In this document: in pieces, positions 41,606 to 53,637 of the stretch | How the letters are laid out: each line of letters opens with the position of its first letter | Numbering within the stretch: position 1 is the stretch's first letter | Source: Prinia subflava | Lineage: Eukaryota > Chordata > Aves > Passeriformes > Cisticolidae | Direction: 5' to 3' | Length of the DNA: 64,000 nt | NCBI RefSeq assembly: GCF_021018805.1 | Contig: NW_026960612.1 | Location: 2,480,001 to 2,544,000 of the forward strand | The notes under the pieces: generated by a model | Seen by the model: only the letters and a program-made list of their open reading frames with translations | Told to the model about the DNA's origin: nothing | Databases searched by the model: none | Made by a program: the position numbers and the translations under genes

Positions 41606-43314
41606 TCATCCAGTGATTCCCCATCCCTTAAACCATTCATCCAACCCCCAGTCAACAACAGTCAACTTCTTCATATTATCCTGTAGTTGTCTGATTTTTC
41701 CTGTGTATGGATGCAGAATGGTCAGAGAGGTTCATACAACACATTCCTTCAAAATCCTCACACACGTGCCCATGTGATAATAGCAAAACTGTAAAACAGC
41801 TTTACTTTACAGTGTGTTGTGTCTAATACTATCTACATCAGTGAGCATCTGATTTGAAATAAAGTTATATTTAACTACTTGGCTGCCTAGCATCCCAACT
41901 TATTAAGCATAGCTAAAGCTGGAGCAGCAACAACACCTGGAGTAAGGAAGGATGCTACATAAAAGCCCAATTACAATCAACAAAAACTTGTTAAATCAAA
42001 TCATGTTACTGACACAGGGTCTCACAGCATGAGAAAAATAAAAATAATGTCCAATATCTCTAGGCGAAATCGAGACAAATGTTCACTATTTCAAAGTCCA
42101 AATAGCTGAGACTCAGAAGAAAGTCTAGTAGCTGGAACTGTTAATCTTGACATCACTGAATGTCTTTTTGGGAACCTGGAACAGGAAATAGCTGAAGAAG
42201 GTTAGGAGGAACACTATACCATGATGATGACAAAAGGCTTTTTCTTGGCAAGTTTCCTCTGTAAGTCTCTACAAACAGCCATCTTCTGGCAGTCCTACTT
42301 CTGCTCCTGTTCTGATCACAAAGGCTGGGTGGCAATGAAGTCATCCCTCCTCTCACTGAACCTCATTTTCTCAGAGGCAATTGATGTCTGATCAACTGAA
42401 TAGATGACTATTTTTAACCTGTTGATGATAAAAACACTGCACCTCTTCTCTTTAAGGTAATGAATCAATTGAAAAAATTATTTTGAAAAAATTTGCCATC
42501 TTGATAAAGTGGATTTTCCTTTAAAAGCCTGGAAACTCTTTTGGGAAACTTCATACAGCTAGTTTACAGAGTGTTTTTTCACTTACTTGTTTTCTAACTG
42601 CATATAACTTAGAACCAAAGACTTGATAGATCCGAACACATAGAGCCTCTGGCAGATGTGATCTGAGTTCAAAATTGAAATTTAGCTTTGATAACTCTTT
42701 TTCCAAATTTCCTAATATAACTATTGCATTATTCCAACTCTTTTTCCAAACTCCTAAATATTACATTATTCAAAATTATCTGTTGTCTAAAGTTCTAATG
42801 TACATCTTGCATTATTCAACCTTCTTAAGGCCCTAAATTCCCCCTTTTTTGTTGTTTTTGTTTTTAAAAAACAACATGCATGACTCTTGCTAAGAACATA
42901 AAGGGAATAACAAAACAAAACTACATATGCAATAAAACAAAACTGACAGCAATCAGGAATAAGTCGGGTACAACCATTAGGAATATTTCAGATAATACAC
43001 ATAATCCTTAACACATGTGAAATTAGGTAATTAGCAATCTCTGAAATACTGTACCATCATCCCAGAGTCCGTAAACAGCTGATAGACCACAAATCAGTGA
43101 AGATTTGAACAATCATTTTCCAGCTAATGATTCTCCAGACTCTTGTCCAAGATAGGTCCAGCTGTCATTCATAGGGTTGAATTGCCAAGTCAAAGCAACT
43201 TGAATACTGTTTTGATACAGAAAACACCTGGGTCTGTTGGCAAATTTCCCCTCCACATGGAGCTAAGGCCTGGCCACTGCCCGAGCTCTAAGCTGGAAGA
43301 GAATTCCCTAGACC
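41606..43314. other. ERV5 interior, unrecognised
   Basis: AT-rich sequence without a recognisable gene. A second purine-rich tract on the minus strand near 42832-42853 (AAAAAAGGGGGAATTT) resembles a PPT but is not followed by a matching LTR. No pol motifs found on either strand. Confidence 0.4.
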
Positions 43315-43973
43315 TGTTGGAGTCCAGGGCACCCCTCTGGTCTCCCTGGAGGGTCAGTGACCTTGTCAAAGGGGCCTGCTACCCAGGCAGGGGGGTTTGG
43401 AACATGTACAGGGGGGTCTGGGATCTGTACAAGGAGGTTGTAGACCTTGGCACAGAGCCCAGAGGGACACAGTCTTTGACTTCAGTCTATGGGAGAGACT
43501 ACCTACATTGCAGGAGGAATTACAAGTCACCAGGGTGTGAAATAGATAGTTAGCTTATCACTGGGGGTGCATGTATTTTTGGTGTGTGGGCTTGAGAAGA
43601 AAAAATGGAGGATTCGAGGCGTGGTCCTGTCCTCCTGCTTCTTCTTCTTGTCAAACATTTCTGCTGTGAAAGTGGCACGTTTGGATATGGTCAAAGTAGA
43701 TATGACCTGTCTAGCATAGGTGTTGGGTATTGGTGATTAATTGTAAATAATAAAAATGTAATATGTAGTATAAGAGGGCAAGACCCTCCCAGACAAGAGG
43801 AGTCCATGTGTGACCCTGCTGCTGCATGGAGCTCCCCAGGGCACTAGAAGAACTCGAGACATAAGACATAATAAACAAAGAGCAAGACCTTGAAAAACTA
43901 GAAACCTGAAGACTCCGTGTTTTTATTTGCATCTGGCTTGCAACTCCTCAAAGGGCAGAGACATTTTACCACC
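43315..43973 (+). mobile_element. Diverged LTR of the 57401 family
   Basis: Starts TGTTGGAGTCCAGGGC and shares with 57401-58084 the order TCTGG, GGGGGTCTGGGATCTGTACAA, CACAGAGCCCAG, TATGGGAG. It ends near GGGCAGAGACA with AATAAA at about 43878. No TSD is visible; boundaries approximate. Confidence 0.65.
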
Positions 43974-44695
43974 CCAATCTCAGAGGGTTAAACCCGAGAT
44001 AGACGTCTTTCAAAACAAGACTTTTAAGAATCTTAGGGTGAATAACTAGTTGAACCATCTAATAACTGGTCTCCTCCCTCCCTGAAATTCCCTCTGGAAA
44101 GGGATACTTTAAATACAGCAAACTGTCAGAGTGCTTCTGTAACAAGAACTAAAGGTCACAATACCATCAGTTCAGAGGAGGTCTTCAACGAAGCTCAGAT
44201 ATCATTTCTTGGAGCTCTGATAAATACTTTAAAATTATGAAACAGCACTGGGTCAAACCACAGAGCTAGTGCAGAAACTAGCATAAACAGCTAGAGAACA
44301 ATTTAACACCTATTTAAAACAAAGTCCTTAACAGCAGTTATGAAATACTTAAAGCAGTTAAAAATAAATACATAAATAAATAAAATCTTGAAACAACATG
44401 TGTTTTCTAAGAAGTTTGCTATAACACAAAAATATCACTTATGAATAATGCCTATTAGCAATCAGTAAGTTCACACCATACAATTAATATTCTGACCTCA
44501 TGTTTGAGATAGAAACAGTCAAACCACAGACACTTGTCTAAAAATGTGAAAAGGTCCTGGTTTATTCTCCTTTATAGTTCAGCCGTCCTGATCCTAACTA
44601 TTCACTGACCTTTGACCGCAGTAAAGTCCCACTGTAGGGTTCCTTTTGGAGACTCCAGCTACTGGTTATTTCTTACTAGAATATGACTGTATTCT
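43974..44695. other. ERV5 interior or older repeat, unrecognised
   Basis: No gene seen. A minus-strand AATAAACCAGG signal near 44560 hints at an old LTR, but its limits cannot be placed. Confidence 0.3.
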
Positions 44696-44701
44696 AGTAG
44701 G

Positions 44702-45264
44702 TGTCACGGTGCCTTTAGAGAACTCAGTCTCTCTGCCTGCCCAGGCTAGCTCAGGCTCTGCGGCAAGCTAAAAGGTACAGCCAGGCGAGTCACGCAAGCC
44801 GGCTGATCCCTGTGAGTTCTTGTCTCCTGAGAGGCTGTGTGAGGTGGTGGAGAAGTGCTGACAACGACGGAGAGAAACGAAGGGAGGAGCCAGTAGAGTA
44901 AACTAATAGAAGGTTTATTTGGCAGTCACAGGGGACCTCCTTACCACCTGCCAAATCCTTAGACTGCGCCCCCTAGGCTCTTGTAACATGATGTTTTATA
45001 TAGCAGTGACGTGGGGTGTGGTAAGGAGGTTACAACCAATGGGCTTCAACCAAAGAGGTGGTAAGAACATGGGGTGTCATTACAGAAACCAATCAGTAAA
45101 CTTGGGGAGGGGATTCACATAGAGTTGACAGATAACTGACGGTTACATAACTAGGGAGATTTCAGGAGCATACCAACTGGGAAGAACAATGGGGTACAGA
45201 GAACAAACCATTCTACAAACAGAATTCTATAAATTTTATGTAAACTTAAATCCACATTGCCACA
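44702..45264 (-). mobile_element. Solo LTR, 6-bp TSD
   Basis: TGTCACGGTGCC to ACATTGCCACA, 563 bp, flanked by AGTAGG at 44696-44701 and 45265-45270. The minus strand carries TATATAAAAC and AATAAACC in promoter-to-polyA order. Its minus-strand start TGTGGCAATGTG resembles the ERV2 LTR start. Confidence 0.92.
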
Positions 45265-45270
45265 AGTAGG

Positions 45271-46884
45271 AATAGGACAATAGAATACGACTAGTATTCC
45301 CTTGCCGCCTCTGACCATAGGCCTTCACCCAGCTCAACTGTGACTGCAACAGACTCCCACTGCAGGGTCCAACTGCAGACCCAGACTGACCTCACAACAG
45401 ATTCCTCACCGCAGTAAGTGTCTCTCCCATTTGGTCAGTCTTCCCAAACCGTTCTTGCAATACATTCAATTCCTTCTTCCTCAGGATCTTCTCCTGACTG
45501 GCTATCCTATTCTTTTATCACACTCAAAAAACAGCTGTGACTTATCAGGGGTGAAGTCCATGGTTATTCAGACTGTGCCCCTCGTCTCCTTGGACGCAAT
45601 CTATTTCCCGGCTCTCGGCCGTCCCCCATGGCTCAAGGCTGTGCTCTCCCACGATTCAAGATCATGTCCACCTGTAACCTTTCTCATAAAAATATATCAG
45701 TTATCACTATTTGAAAAAGTTCAAGTAATATATTCCAAACCTTCATGCAATTAAAACAATAAAATTAAACAAGAAGGAAGATAAAACTATGAGCTCTTTC
45801 ACCAAATTAGCTGGAATCCAAAAAACAGGATAGAATCAAAATGAGACTGCACTGACAACCCAATCCAAAGCTAAGAAGACACACAGCATCCCACAGCAAG
45901 GATGAACAGCAGTCTCCCACAAAGAAAAAGACTAGAGAGTTTATCTACCACTTAGAAGAAGGTCCTTGAGAGCTTCCACCCTCTGCTCAAGTTCAACAAC
46001 ATGAACAGACCCAGAGAACTCCTAGAAAACACAGAAAAGCTCAAACAGCCCTGCCTCCTGCACAGCCTGCATGGCCATAACCCATGGGTATCAGGAAGCA
46101 TGAAAAAGAAAACACTAAACAACTCACCAGTAAAATCTACAATAACTCAGACTGAACAACACCCAAACTTGGTGTAAACAAATTTTGACAGCAATAAAGC
46201 TGACCAAAATGAACTCAATAAAACTCTGCCCTAAAAGGACTTCAAATTAATAGCTCGATTTTTACCTCAGTAAAACAGAAGGTACCTTTAAGAAAACTCA
46301 AAGTCAACCATTATACTGAATACATCTGTGATCCATATAAAAGTGAAATAAAACCTTGTCTATACTTACTAATACTGAAACTTAGCAGACATGAAATCCA
46401 CTAAACCAACCCATTAAAACTTAGCCTTGCTCAATTTAACAGAAGCATTACCCCTTGGACCTTATGTAAACACAACTGCAAATTGTTATCTCCAAAAGTT
46501 ATCGATACAACAAGATGTAGCTTATTGTATTGTTATAACACCAAAAAAAAAAAAAAAAAAAAAAAAAGGAAAAGTAAACAACCCGTAAAAGAAATGCCAG
46601 CATGATGATGTACTGGAGGGATACATGTCACAACAAGCATATTAAACTCATAAGTAATCTGGTTATGAGAAAAATCCCTGACAACTGCAAATTTCTTGGA
46701 AATGGAAATTTTGTAAGATTTCTTAAGAGTGCAGGGTTACTGAAAAATTAAATATAACCATGAGTAATTTGGCAGACTGCTGACCAGCCAAATAGCTTCT
46801 TGTGATTGTATTTTGTGTAATTTCATCTGGCAAATTCATTAGCATTCTTGTTAAAGAAATCAGACCTATGTTAAAATCTTTGAT
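45271..46884. other. Unrecognised stretch with A-run
   Basis: No gene seen. It contains an uninterrupted A-run at about 46541-46567, possibly the tail of an old retroposed sequence. Confidence 0.4.
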
Positions 46885-47004
46885 GTGAAAACAATGGCTA
46901 TGTTTATAGAACATAGCTGGTGTTTACATGAAAAGAGCATGAGAAGGTACAAACTTCTACTTTATATGAAATGCTCAGCTAGCTAGGAGAATCTCGTGGC
47001 AACA
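46885..47004 (-). mobile_element. Truncated LTR fragment of the 48797/52724 family
   Basis: The minus-strand sequence starting TGTTGCCACGAG matches the U3 start of the LTR at 48797 (shared words CATAGCCATTGTTTT, CTATGTTCTATAAACATAG, CTTCTCATGCTCTTTT). Similarity stops near 46885. It joins directly onto a truncated ERV4 LTR at 47005, forming the inverted pair CTCGTGG/CCACGAG across the junction. Confidence 0.7.
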
Positions 47005-47390
47005 CCCAGCCACCACGAGAGATACTATCAGGGGGACGCCTCTCCATTCAGAACTTTGTCTCCCATTCATACAATGGAGGGAAGAAATTAACACCCATCC
47101 TTTTGCGGGGAAGCCCCATTCAGCAGGCTGGACTGAGGAGATGAATTTGAAAAAAAACCCTCGAAAATAAAGAACTGTGAGGAAATCCTCTGCTGCGGGC
47201 CAAATAAACTGTATAAAACTAGGACCCCAAAAAAGACCAATTCGTGAACGAGGGGGTTACAGTGCACTAGAGGCTGTAACTGGTTCACCCAACGTCAATC
47301 CCGGGCATCGGCACTGTACTCCCGATTGTTGGTTTTGCCTAAATTTCTGTCTTGTAATTCTTTAATTGAATTTAATTGGCATTTATAAGA
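47005..47390 (+). repeat. ERV4 5' LTR, 5'-truncated
   Basis: Aligns with 59882-60292 of the 3' LTR, lacking the first 225 bp of U3 and a 25-bp AT-rich segment near the end. By eye there are about fourteen other differences. It includes GTATAAAA and AATAAA words. Confidence 0.85.
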
Positions 47391-47394
47391 ATTT

Positions 47395-47412
47395 TGGTGC
47401 CCAATGTGGGGC
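47395..47412 (+). promoter_or_regulatory. ERV4 primer-binding site, tRNA-Lys type
   Basis: TGGTGCCCAATGTGGGGC differs from the complement of the tRNA-Lys(CUU) 3' end at two C/T positions. Confidence 0.65.
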
Positions 47413-48109
47413 CCGATTTGGGGGTGTCTGGAGTCCTCCTTTTTTGTCCAAGAGGCTCTCCACTATTCTAGCGGCTTGGCGGAATCGGGATCTCTCGGAA
47501 CCAATCTGGCCTTCGAACCAGCCAAAAATTTTAAAGCCACAATTGGAAGGGTAGGCATACAAGCTAGCTTGAGCAGGGCTCTTGGGAACTCAGCGGGGAC
47601 CCAGGGAATGGGGTCTCCAGTAATTTTTTTCACTTGTAAAACTCGATATGCACGAAGAATCCACTCAAGAAGAGGAGACCGTAAGTATTGCATGCTTGAG
47701 TGGGGTGACCGGGTGTGTGTGTGTTTGTGTGAGACGTGATACTATCACTGAGTGAGTGCAGACCCCAAGGTCGCAGTTCCATTGTTCTGCGAGGAGCGTG
47801 GTTGGCTGCGGGGGAAGCGTGTGCCATTTGTTTGTGTGATTCCCCGAGCCTCGGTGGGTCAGGGAGGAATCAGTTACAGAGGATTAGAAGGGAAGGGTAC
47901 ATCCTTTTGACTTCGGGGACTGGTAAACCTTCTTGCCCCCGACCAGGGAAGGTCCATTTAATCTTCTTAGGAAATAGGGAGCCTATCGCCAGACGAAACC
48001 CCACGGGACGGTCCTCTGCTGGATAGCAGTCTGACGATACCAAGTCTTTGACCTAGGATTTAGAGTCAGTTCATAAGAGACGGCCCAGGAATTTCCTTTT
48101 CCGCTAAGG
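47413..48109 (+). promoter_or_regulatory. ERV4 leader with splice donor
   Basis: About 700 nt with no clear gene. A strong donor ACC|GTAAGTATT lies at 47680/47681 and a short TG-rich run at 47711. Confidence 0.55.
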
Positions 48110-48796
48110 ATGGGGTCGTATTTTAGCAGAACACAGGAGGACCCCTCAGGAGGAGTCTCCGGGGAGGGGGTCCCCTTGATCCCATGGGGAAGCCCCTTGG
48201 GATGGCTGCTGGAATGCTGGCAGGATTGTCCAGCAAGGAGAAGGCGGTCTAAAGAAAGAATGATCTATTTTTGTATGGAGGTTTGGGGAGGGAAGGAGAT
48301 CAGGAAGCATGTAGTTTGGCCAGTGTTTGGCACATTCGAACAATGGACTTGCCAGGCTTTGTGCGCCTACGTAAGGAATAAGGAGAGGAGGGAATTTGAC
48401 GAGTATGAGTATGCGCAGCTATGGGAAAGATTGCGCAGTAGATTATACCCAGTGCGAACTGCAAGGGGAGAAGAATGGGAATCCCTGGAAAACCTCCCTC
48501 CTCCTTACCCCCCCCCCGCCAGCACAAGCCCCTGCTCTTCCCTCAGGGTCTGCACAAGACCCGACCCTGCAACCAGCCCAAGCTCCCCCGGTGGTGGCAT
48601 CAGCGCTGCCACTAGAGAGCCAGGTTCTCCAGGTGGAGACTCGAGCCCTGCTGATGCCCCCTCCACTTCCCTGGGCTCTCCCATCCCCTGCAGCACCACC
48701 TCCTGAAAGGGATGCGGCTTCTCTCCCCGGTCCCAGTCAGTGCACCCATGCTGATGCATCCAAGCCAGCACCCACACCCCGGGTTAGGAGGACAAG
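48110..48796 (+). pseudogene. gag: ERV4 Gag, matrix and p12-like part
   Basis: ATG 48110 begins MGSYFSRT, suited to myristoylation. A basic stretch (PARRRRSK) and a matrix-like region follow, then PPPY at about residue 130, the late-domain motif that recruits NEDD4-type ubiquitin ligases. The frame changes at the C-run near 48510, after which a Pro-rich region continues in another frame until the LTR insertion at 48797. Confidence 0.85.
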
Positions 48797-49127
48797 TGTT
48801 GCCATGAGTTTTTCCCGGTTTTGCTGAGCGCTCATATTAAAGGAGAAGTTCGTACCTTCTCACGCTCTTTTAATGTAAACATCAGCTATGTTCTATAAAC
48901 ATAGCCATTGTTTTTAGATTCCTTGCCGGGACAAACAAGACTGTGTGACAGTCCCCTTCACCAATGTGGTGTGGAGGTGGGAATTCCTTCCTCCAATCCA
49001 CAGGCCTCATAGTAAAAGTATAAAAGTAGGTTTTTGTAAATAAACCGGGGCTTCTGCCCTGCTGCTGTTGTTGCACCCAGATCTGTGTCCTCAGTCTGTT
49101 TTTCCTGGTTGGGCCTCCACGGTGATA
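48797..49127 (+). mobile_element. Solo LTR in ERV4 gag, 6-bp TSD
   Basis: 331 bp, TGTTGCCATGAG to CGGTGATA (terminal CA changed to TA), flanked by GACAAG at 48791-48796 and 49128-49133. A TATAAAAG box near 49019 and AATAAA near 49038. Same family as 52724-53053. Confidence 0.88.
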
Positions 49128-49133
49128 GACAAG

Positions 49134-49704
49134 GAGGAAGGGGAGGAAGGCTGGCTAGGGGGAGAGCAAAGCCTAGGAGGACAGTCCTAACTTGTTCCCC
49201 TTACCGGAAGTGCCCACAGCTCCTGGCATTATTGGATACGTGAATGTGTCTATTAACACCGTAGATGTTAGGGCCTTCAAGCGGGAAATGGGGAAGTTAA
49301 TGGACAATCCGCTTGGAGTGGCAGAAAGAATTGATGAGTTCTTAGGAACCAGCATATATACTTATGATGACATCATGGCAATTTTGAGGTCCTTGTTCAA
49401 CCATGAGGCAAGAGAATTGATCAGGCAGGTGGGGATGAGGGAGGGGAAGCATAAAAATCCTCAAGGGTTGCCGGGAAATGTAAAATGGTCCAGCCAAAAC
49501 TCGGAATGGAACCCACAGTCAAAGGACAGGCGAAAGAGCATGATAGACCTAAGCAGCATAGCGCTCCAAGGTATTAGGGAAGCTGTACCCAGAGGTCAGA
49601 ATATTAGTAAAGCTTTCAATGAGTTCCAAGGAAAGGATGAGACTCCCTCAGAGTGGTTAGATAGGCTGCGAAAGAGCCTGCAGATGTATTCGGGGACGAA
49701 TCCT
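49134..49704 (+). pseudogene. gag: ERV4 Gag, capsid part
   Basis: Contains a capsid domain with a major homology region (ISKAFNEFQGKDETPSEWL). The frame is cut at 49704 by the LTR 49705-50520 and continues at 50526. In-frame stops occur before the capsid start near 49190. Confidence 0.85.
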
Positions 49705-50520
49705 TGTCTTAGTTTGAAAGACAGGTATCTTGCTAGGAAGGGGGCAGGACCTCCCTAGAGATGGAGAGTTCAAATCCCCTCCCTCCAAATTATTCTAATT
49801 TAGAAAATTAAAGGGGCTTTCAGGCAAAGGTATGAGGATAGGAATAACAGTTCTTTACTAGTATATATGACAAAACAACAAACAACCAACAACTACAGCA
49901 TTAATAATAAACAAAACCAGGAACCTTGAGGGCTTTCTTTCACAAAAGCCCAGGGCAGTTTGATCTCGGTGCCCCTGCAGGACTCTGAGAGGCCAAGCTA
50001 GAAGGGTGGAAAGTCCCAGGCTGGTGGATGAGATGAGGAGCTCTGTGCTGGTAGCTGGAGTGGCAGGGGTGTCCCGGCAGAGCTGGGCAGTGCAGGGCTA
50101 CAGAGTAGCAGGAAAGCCTCAAAGCTCTGAAGAAACAGGGGCAGTGGGGGGAGGGCTGGAGAAAACGAGCTCAGGATTCCTGGGTACACAAGCAGATGAC
50201 GGTAGATTTCCCAGGACAAGACGGAGTGATGGCTGTGAACTCTTCCTGCAGCGAGGGGCAGCTTGACTGTCCTCCTCAATGCCAAAAAGCAAGAGTGAGC
50301 AACTGCCCCCACCGCTCTGTCTTTTACCTTTCCCAAAGCTGGCATTATCTCTCCCCTCTGAGGGAAAATCCCAGAGACTCAAAAACAATAGGTGTAGCCT
50401 TGTGCTGCCATGTCCTTCAACTACTCCCTTTGTTCTGGCTTAGTACTGTTGTTAAGGTTTCTTAGCAACTTATGGGAAAAAAATCTGTAAGTGAAAAAGA
50501 GGCAAATCTAACCCCCAAAA
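49705..50520 (-). mobile_element. Solo LTR in ERV4 gag, 5-bp TSD
   Basis: Begins TGTCTTAGTTTG and ends AACCCCCAAAA (imperfect terminus), with ATCCT at 49700-49704 and 50521-50525. It is the minus-strand counterpart of the LTR at 13245-14693. Removal restores the capsid reading through TNP/NSP. Confidence 0.8.
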
Positions 50521-50884
50521 ATCCTAATTCCCCAGTAGGAGAAGTATTACTCAAGACTCAATTCAGAGCAAAATCCTGGGAGGACATAAGAAGGAAATTA
50601 GAAAAAATAGAGGATTGGCATGGGAGGGAGCTGCAGGAATTACTTAGGGAAGCACAGAAGGTGTATATGCGGCGGGAGGAGACGCAGCAAAAGCACAGGC
50701 AAGTGTTGGTGACCACCGTCCGGGAAATGCAAAGGGAGCCGCCTCCAAAACAAGGGAATGCTGGATGGGGTAGCACCAGGAGAGGGTAGTCTCCTCCCGG
50801 ACGAAAAGATTCAGGAAAACCCAAGGAACAGCTAAGATGTTTTTACTGTGGGAGTAAGGGACACATGGAAAAGGATTGTTATTA
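50521..50884 (+). pseudogene. gag: ERV4 Gag, capsid C-terminus and nucleocapsid
   Basis: Contains the conserved gammaretroviral capsid end (KSWEDIRRKLEKIEDW), a Glu/Arg-rich charged helix, and one CCHC knuckle (CFYCGSKGHMEKDC, about 50838-50879). A TAA follows directly. The knuckle lies in a different frame from the helix. Confidence 0.85.
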
Positions 50885-50984
50885 ACGAATAAAAGATGAA
50901 AACATGTTTAAAGAGGACCAGAGATGTCTTGGGCTCTTTTTCCTGGGGTCTTGTCCATCTAATGAGCCCAAGATAAAATTAAAA

Positions 50985-52022
50985 ATAGGACCCCACAAGG
51001 AAGGGGTGTCGTTTCTGGTGGACACAGGAGCAGAACGCTACACGGTTCAGAAATTGCCTCGAGGTTGATTTAAGAGCGGGGATACAATGATGGTGATAGG
51101 GTCAAAGGGAGAGCCTTTCCGAGTACCAGTTATTAAGAATGTAATTATTGAGTCAGAAAATAAGGTGCGCATGGGGAATGTATTGCTGGTAGAAGAGGCT
51201 GATTATAATTTGCTTGGAAGGGATTTAATAGTAGCTTTAGGAATTAACCTTATCATCAAGGGAATGGACATTGTAGTAAGTCTGTACCGACTGACTAAAG
51301 AGGATAAGAAAAGGGTTAACCCAGCCATATGGCATACCTTGGGGGAAGGGGGAAAAATAGAAATGAATCCCATATCCATAGAAATTCAAAGACCCGAAGA
51401 GCCAATTAGGGTAAAGCAGTACCCCATCTCCCTGGAAGGGAGGAGAGGGTTGAAACCCATAATTGAGGATTTGGTAAAGCAAGGGATCCTTGAGCAATGC
51501 CTGTCCAGGCACAACACTCCAATACTGGCAGTAAAGAAGCCAGATGGGAGTTTTAGGTTGGTCCAGGATTTGAGGGCTGTAAACCAGAGAACAAAAACAA
51601 GCTTTCCAGTAGTAGCCAACCCTTATACCCTTTTAAATCAAATCTCCCCAGAGGATGTGTGGTATAGTGTGATCGATTTAAAGGATGCTTTCTGGACGTG
51701 CCCCCTAGACGAAGATAGTAGGGATTTCTTCGCGTTTCAATGGGAGGATCCCGACACAAATAGAAAACAGCAGTTTAGGTGGACATCTTTGCCCCAGGGT
51801 TTCACGGACTCCCCAAACTTGTTTGGCCAGGCCTTAGGGCAATTGCTTAGTCAGTTTGTCCCAACGGAGGGAACAGGAGTGAAACTTCTGCAATATGTGG
51901 ATGATCTGTTAATTGCCAGGCCCAGGGAAGACGAAGTAAAGAATGGTACTATAGAATTGTTGAATTTCCTAGGGGAAAAGGGATTAAAGGTGTCAAAATC
52001 CAGGTTGCAGTTTGCCGAGTAG
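50985..52022 (+). pseudogene. pol: ERV4 Pol, protease and reverse transcriptase
   Basis: The protease DTGAE motif lies near 51023, followed by a stop at about 51066. The reverse transcriptase frame (51087-52022) includes the RQYP-like start, LPQGF and YVDD at 51894-51905. The frame ends in TAG at 52020, and the sequence immediately after (EIKYLGH) is the normal continuation, so a single stop interrupts it. Confidence 0.88.
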
Positions 52023-52723
52023 GAGATAAAATACTTGGGGCATTGGCTGATGAAAAGGAAAAAGAAGCTGGACCCCGAGCGAATATCAGGAATTGTAGCC
52101 CTGCCATCCCTGCGTTCCAAGCAGGAGGTCAGGCAATTACTAGAATTTCTTGGGTATTGCAGACAATGGATTGAAGGCTATAGTGAAAAAGTGAAGTTCC
52201 TCTATGAGAAACTCACCACAGATGGAGTAAAATGGAATGAGCAGGACGAAAGTTTGAGGAGTTTAAAGGGAGCCTAGTAACCGCCCCAGTGTTGAGCCTC
52301 CCAGACGTAAAGTGGCAGTTCCAACTGTTTGTGGATGTCAGCAACCACACGGCATATGGGGTATTGACGCAGAACTGGGCAGGGATCAGGAAACCGGTAG
52401 GATATATCTCAAAGCTCTTAGACCCCGTGAGCCGAGGGTGGTCAATTTGCCTACAGGCGATAGTAGCAGTGGTTTAATGGTTGAGGAAGCCAAAAAGGTT
52501 ACTTTCAGGGCCCCGCTACTGGTATGCACCCCTCATAATGTTAGAAGTATTTTACAGCAAAAGGCAGACAAATGGCTCACGGACTCAAGGCTGTTAAAAT
52601 ATGAGGCAATCCTAGTACATTCCCCTGAGCCGGAATTACAAACTGCAGCAGCTCAGAACCCCGCCCAGTTCCTGTTCAGAGATAGATCAGAGGAATGTAG
52701 CCACGACTGCTCTGAAGGTGGTG
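52023..52723 (+). pseudogene. pol: ERV4 Pol, RT connection and start of RNase H region
   Basis: Continues RT thumb and connection sequence (KQEVRQLLEFLGYCRQWI) in two frames with stops at about 52275 and 52476. It ends at the TSD of the next LTR. Confidence 0.82.
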
Positions 52724-53053
52724 TGTCACCATGAGATCTTCCTAGTTTGCTGAGAGTTCATACTAAGGTAGAAGTGTGCAGCTTCTCACACTTGTTAATG
52801 TAAACAGAAGATCGTGTTTTGTAAATATTGACATTGTTATGAATTCCTTCTCCAAGAGAAGGGGAGGTTGAATGACAGCCTCCTTGACCAATGTGGGTAA
52901 GAGGTGGGAATGCCCACTCTCCGATCCATGGTCACCTTGCTATAAGTATAAAATAGGAAGGAATAAACAAGGCGGGTATTTTTCTGCCCTGCTGCTCTGA
53001 TCAACCCAAGCTCCGGCTCCGTGTGTGTCTTTCTGGAGAGACTCACAGCGACA
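52724..53053 (+). mobile_element. Solo LTR in ERV4 pol, 6-bp TSD
   Basis: 330 bp, TGTCACCATGAG to CACAGCGACA, flanked by GTGGTG at 52718-52723 and 53054-53059. TATAAAATAGG and AATAAACAAGG are in order. Confidence 0.92.
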
Positions 53054-53233
53054 GTGGTGGAACTGAAAACTAGAATTAGACCAGATTTAGAAGAAGAGGA
53101 GCTGGAAGGGGGCAAGAAATGGTTTGTGGACGGGTCTGCAAGAGTAGTGGAAGGTAGAAAAAAAACAGGATATGCTATTATAGATGGAAAAACTGGGAAG
53201 GTAATAGAATCAGGGCCACTGAGTGTCGGTTGG
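53054..53233 (+). pseudogene. pol: ERV4 Pol, RNase H first part
   Basis: Carries the RNase H start (KWFVDGSARV with the first catalytic Asp) and ends at the ERV6 TSD GGTTGG. It continues at 56058. Confidence 0.85.
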
Positions 53234-53637
53234 TGTTGTTGTTTAAATTTATGGGGGGTCCCCGGGGAGTGCCCCCCGGAGACCCCCGGGGTCTTTTGGG
53301 GTCGTGGTGTTCCCGGGCTTGCAGGCAAGGAGACTCAGATGCCGGTGGGATGCTGATGAGGTGAGGGTTTATTCACTGAGGGAGAGGGGAAGGGGGGAGG
53401 GGGAAGGGGGGGAGAGGAGAGAGGAGCGTCCGGACGCCTCCAGGGGTAGAGGGGCAAGAGGGCAGAGCCTTCTGCCTTGGCATTCTTATCACAGAGGTTC
53501 AAAGGGGCGCGGTAACATTCTCCAGCCAATGAGGTTACAGATACACGATACTGCAGGGAGGATACAGACTGGGGATAAACCATACATTTTCCAAGGGTGA
53601 ACTAGAGCAAACCATTTCCATAAAATGCAATCCCACA
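53234..53637 (-). repeat. ERV6 3' LTR
   Basis: Left copy, TGTTGTTGTTTAAATTT to AATCCCACA. It contains the inverted word pair GGGTCCCCGGGGAG/CCCCCCGGAGACCCCCGGGG near 53260. Confidence 0.92.

Noticed and set aside
42832..42853. Second polypurine tract implying another LTR boundary
   Set aside because: No LTR start or matching family sequence follows it.
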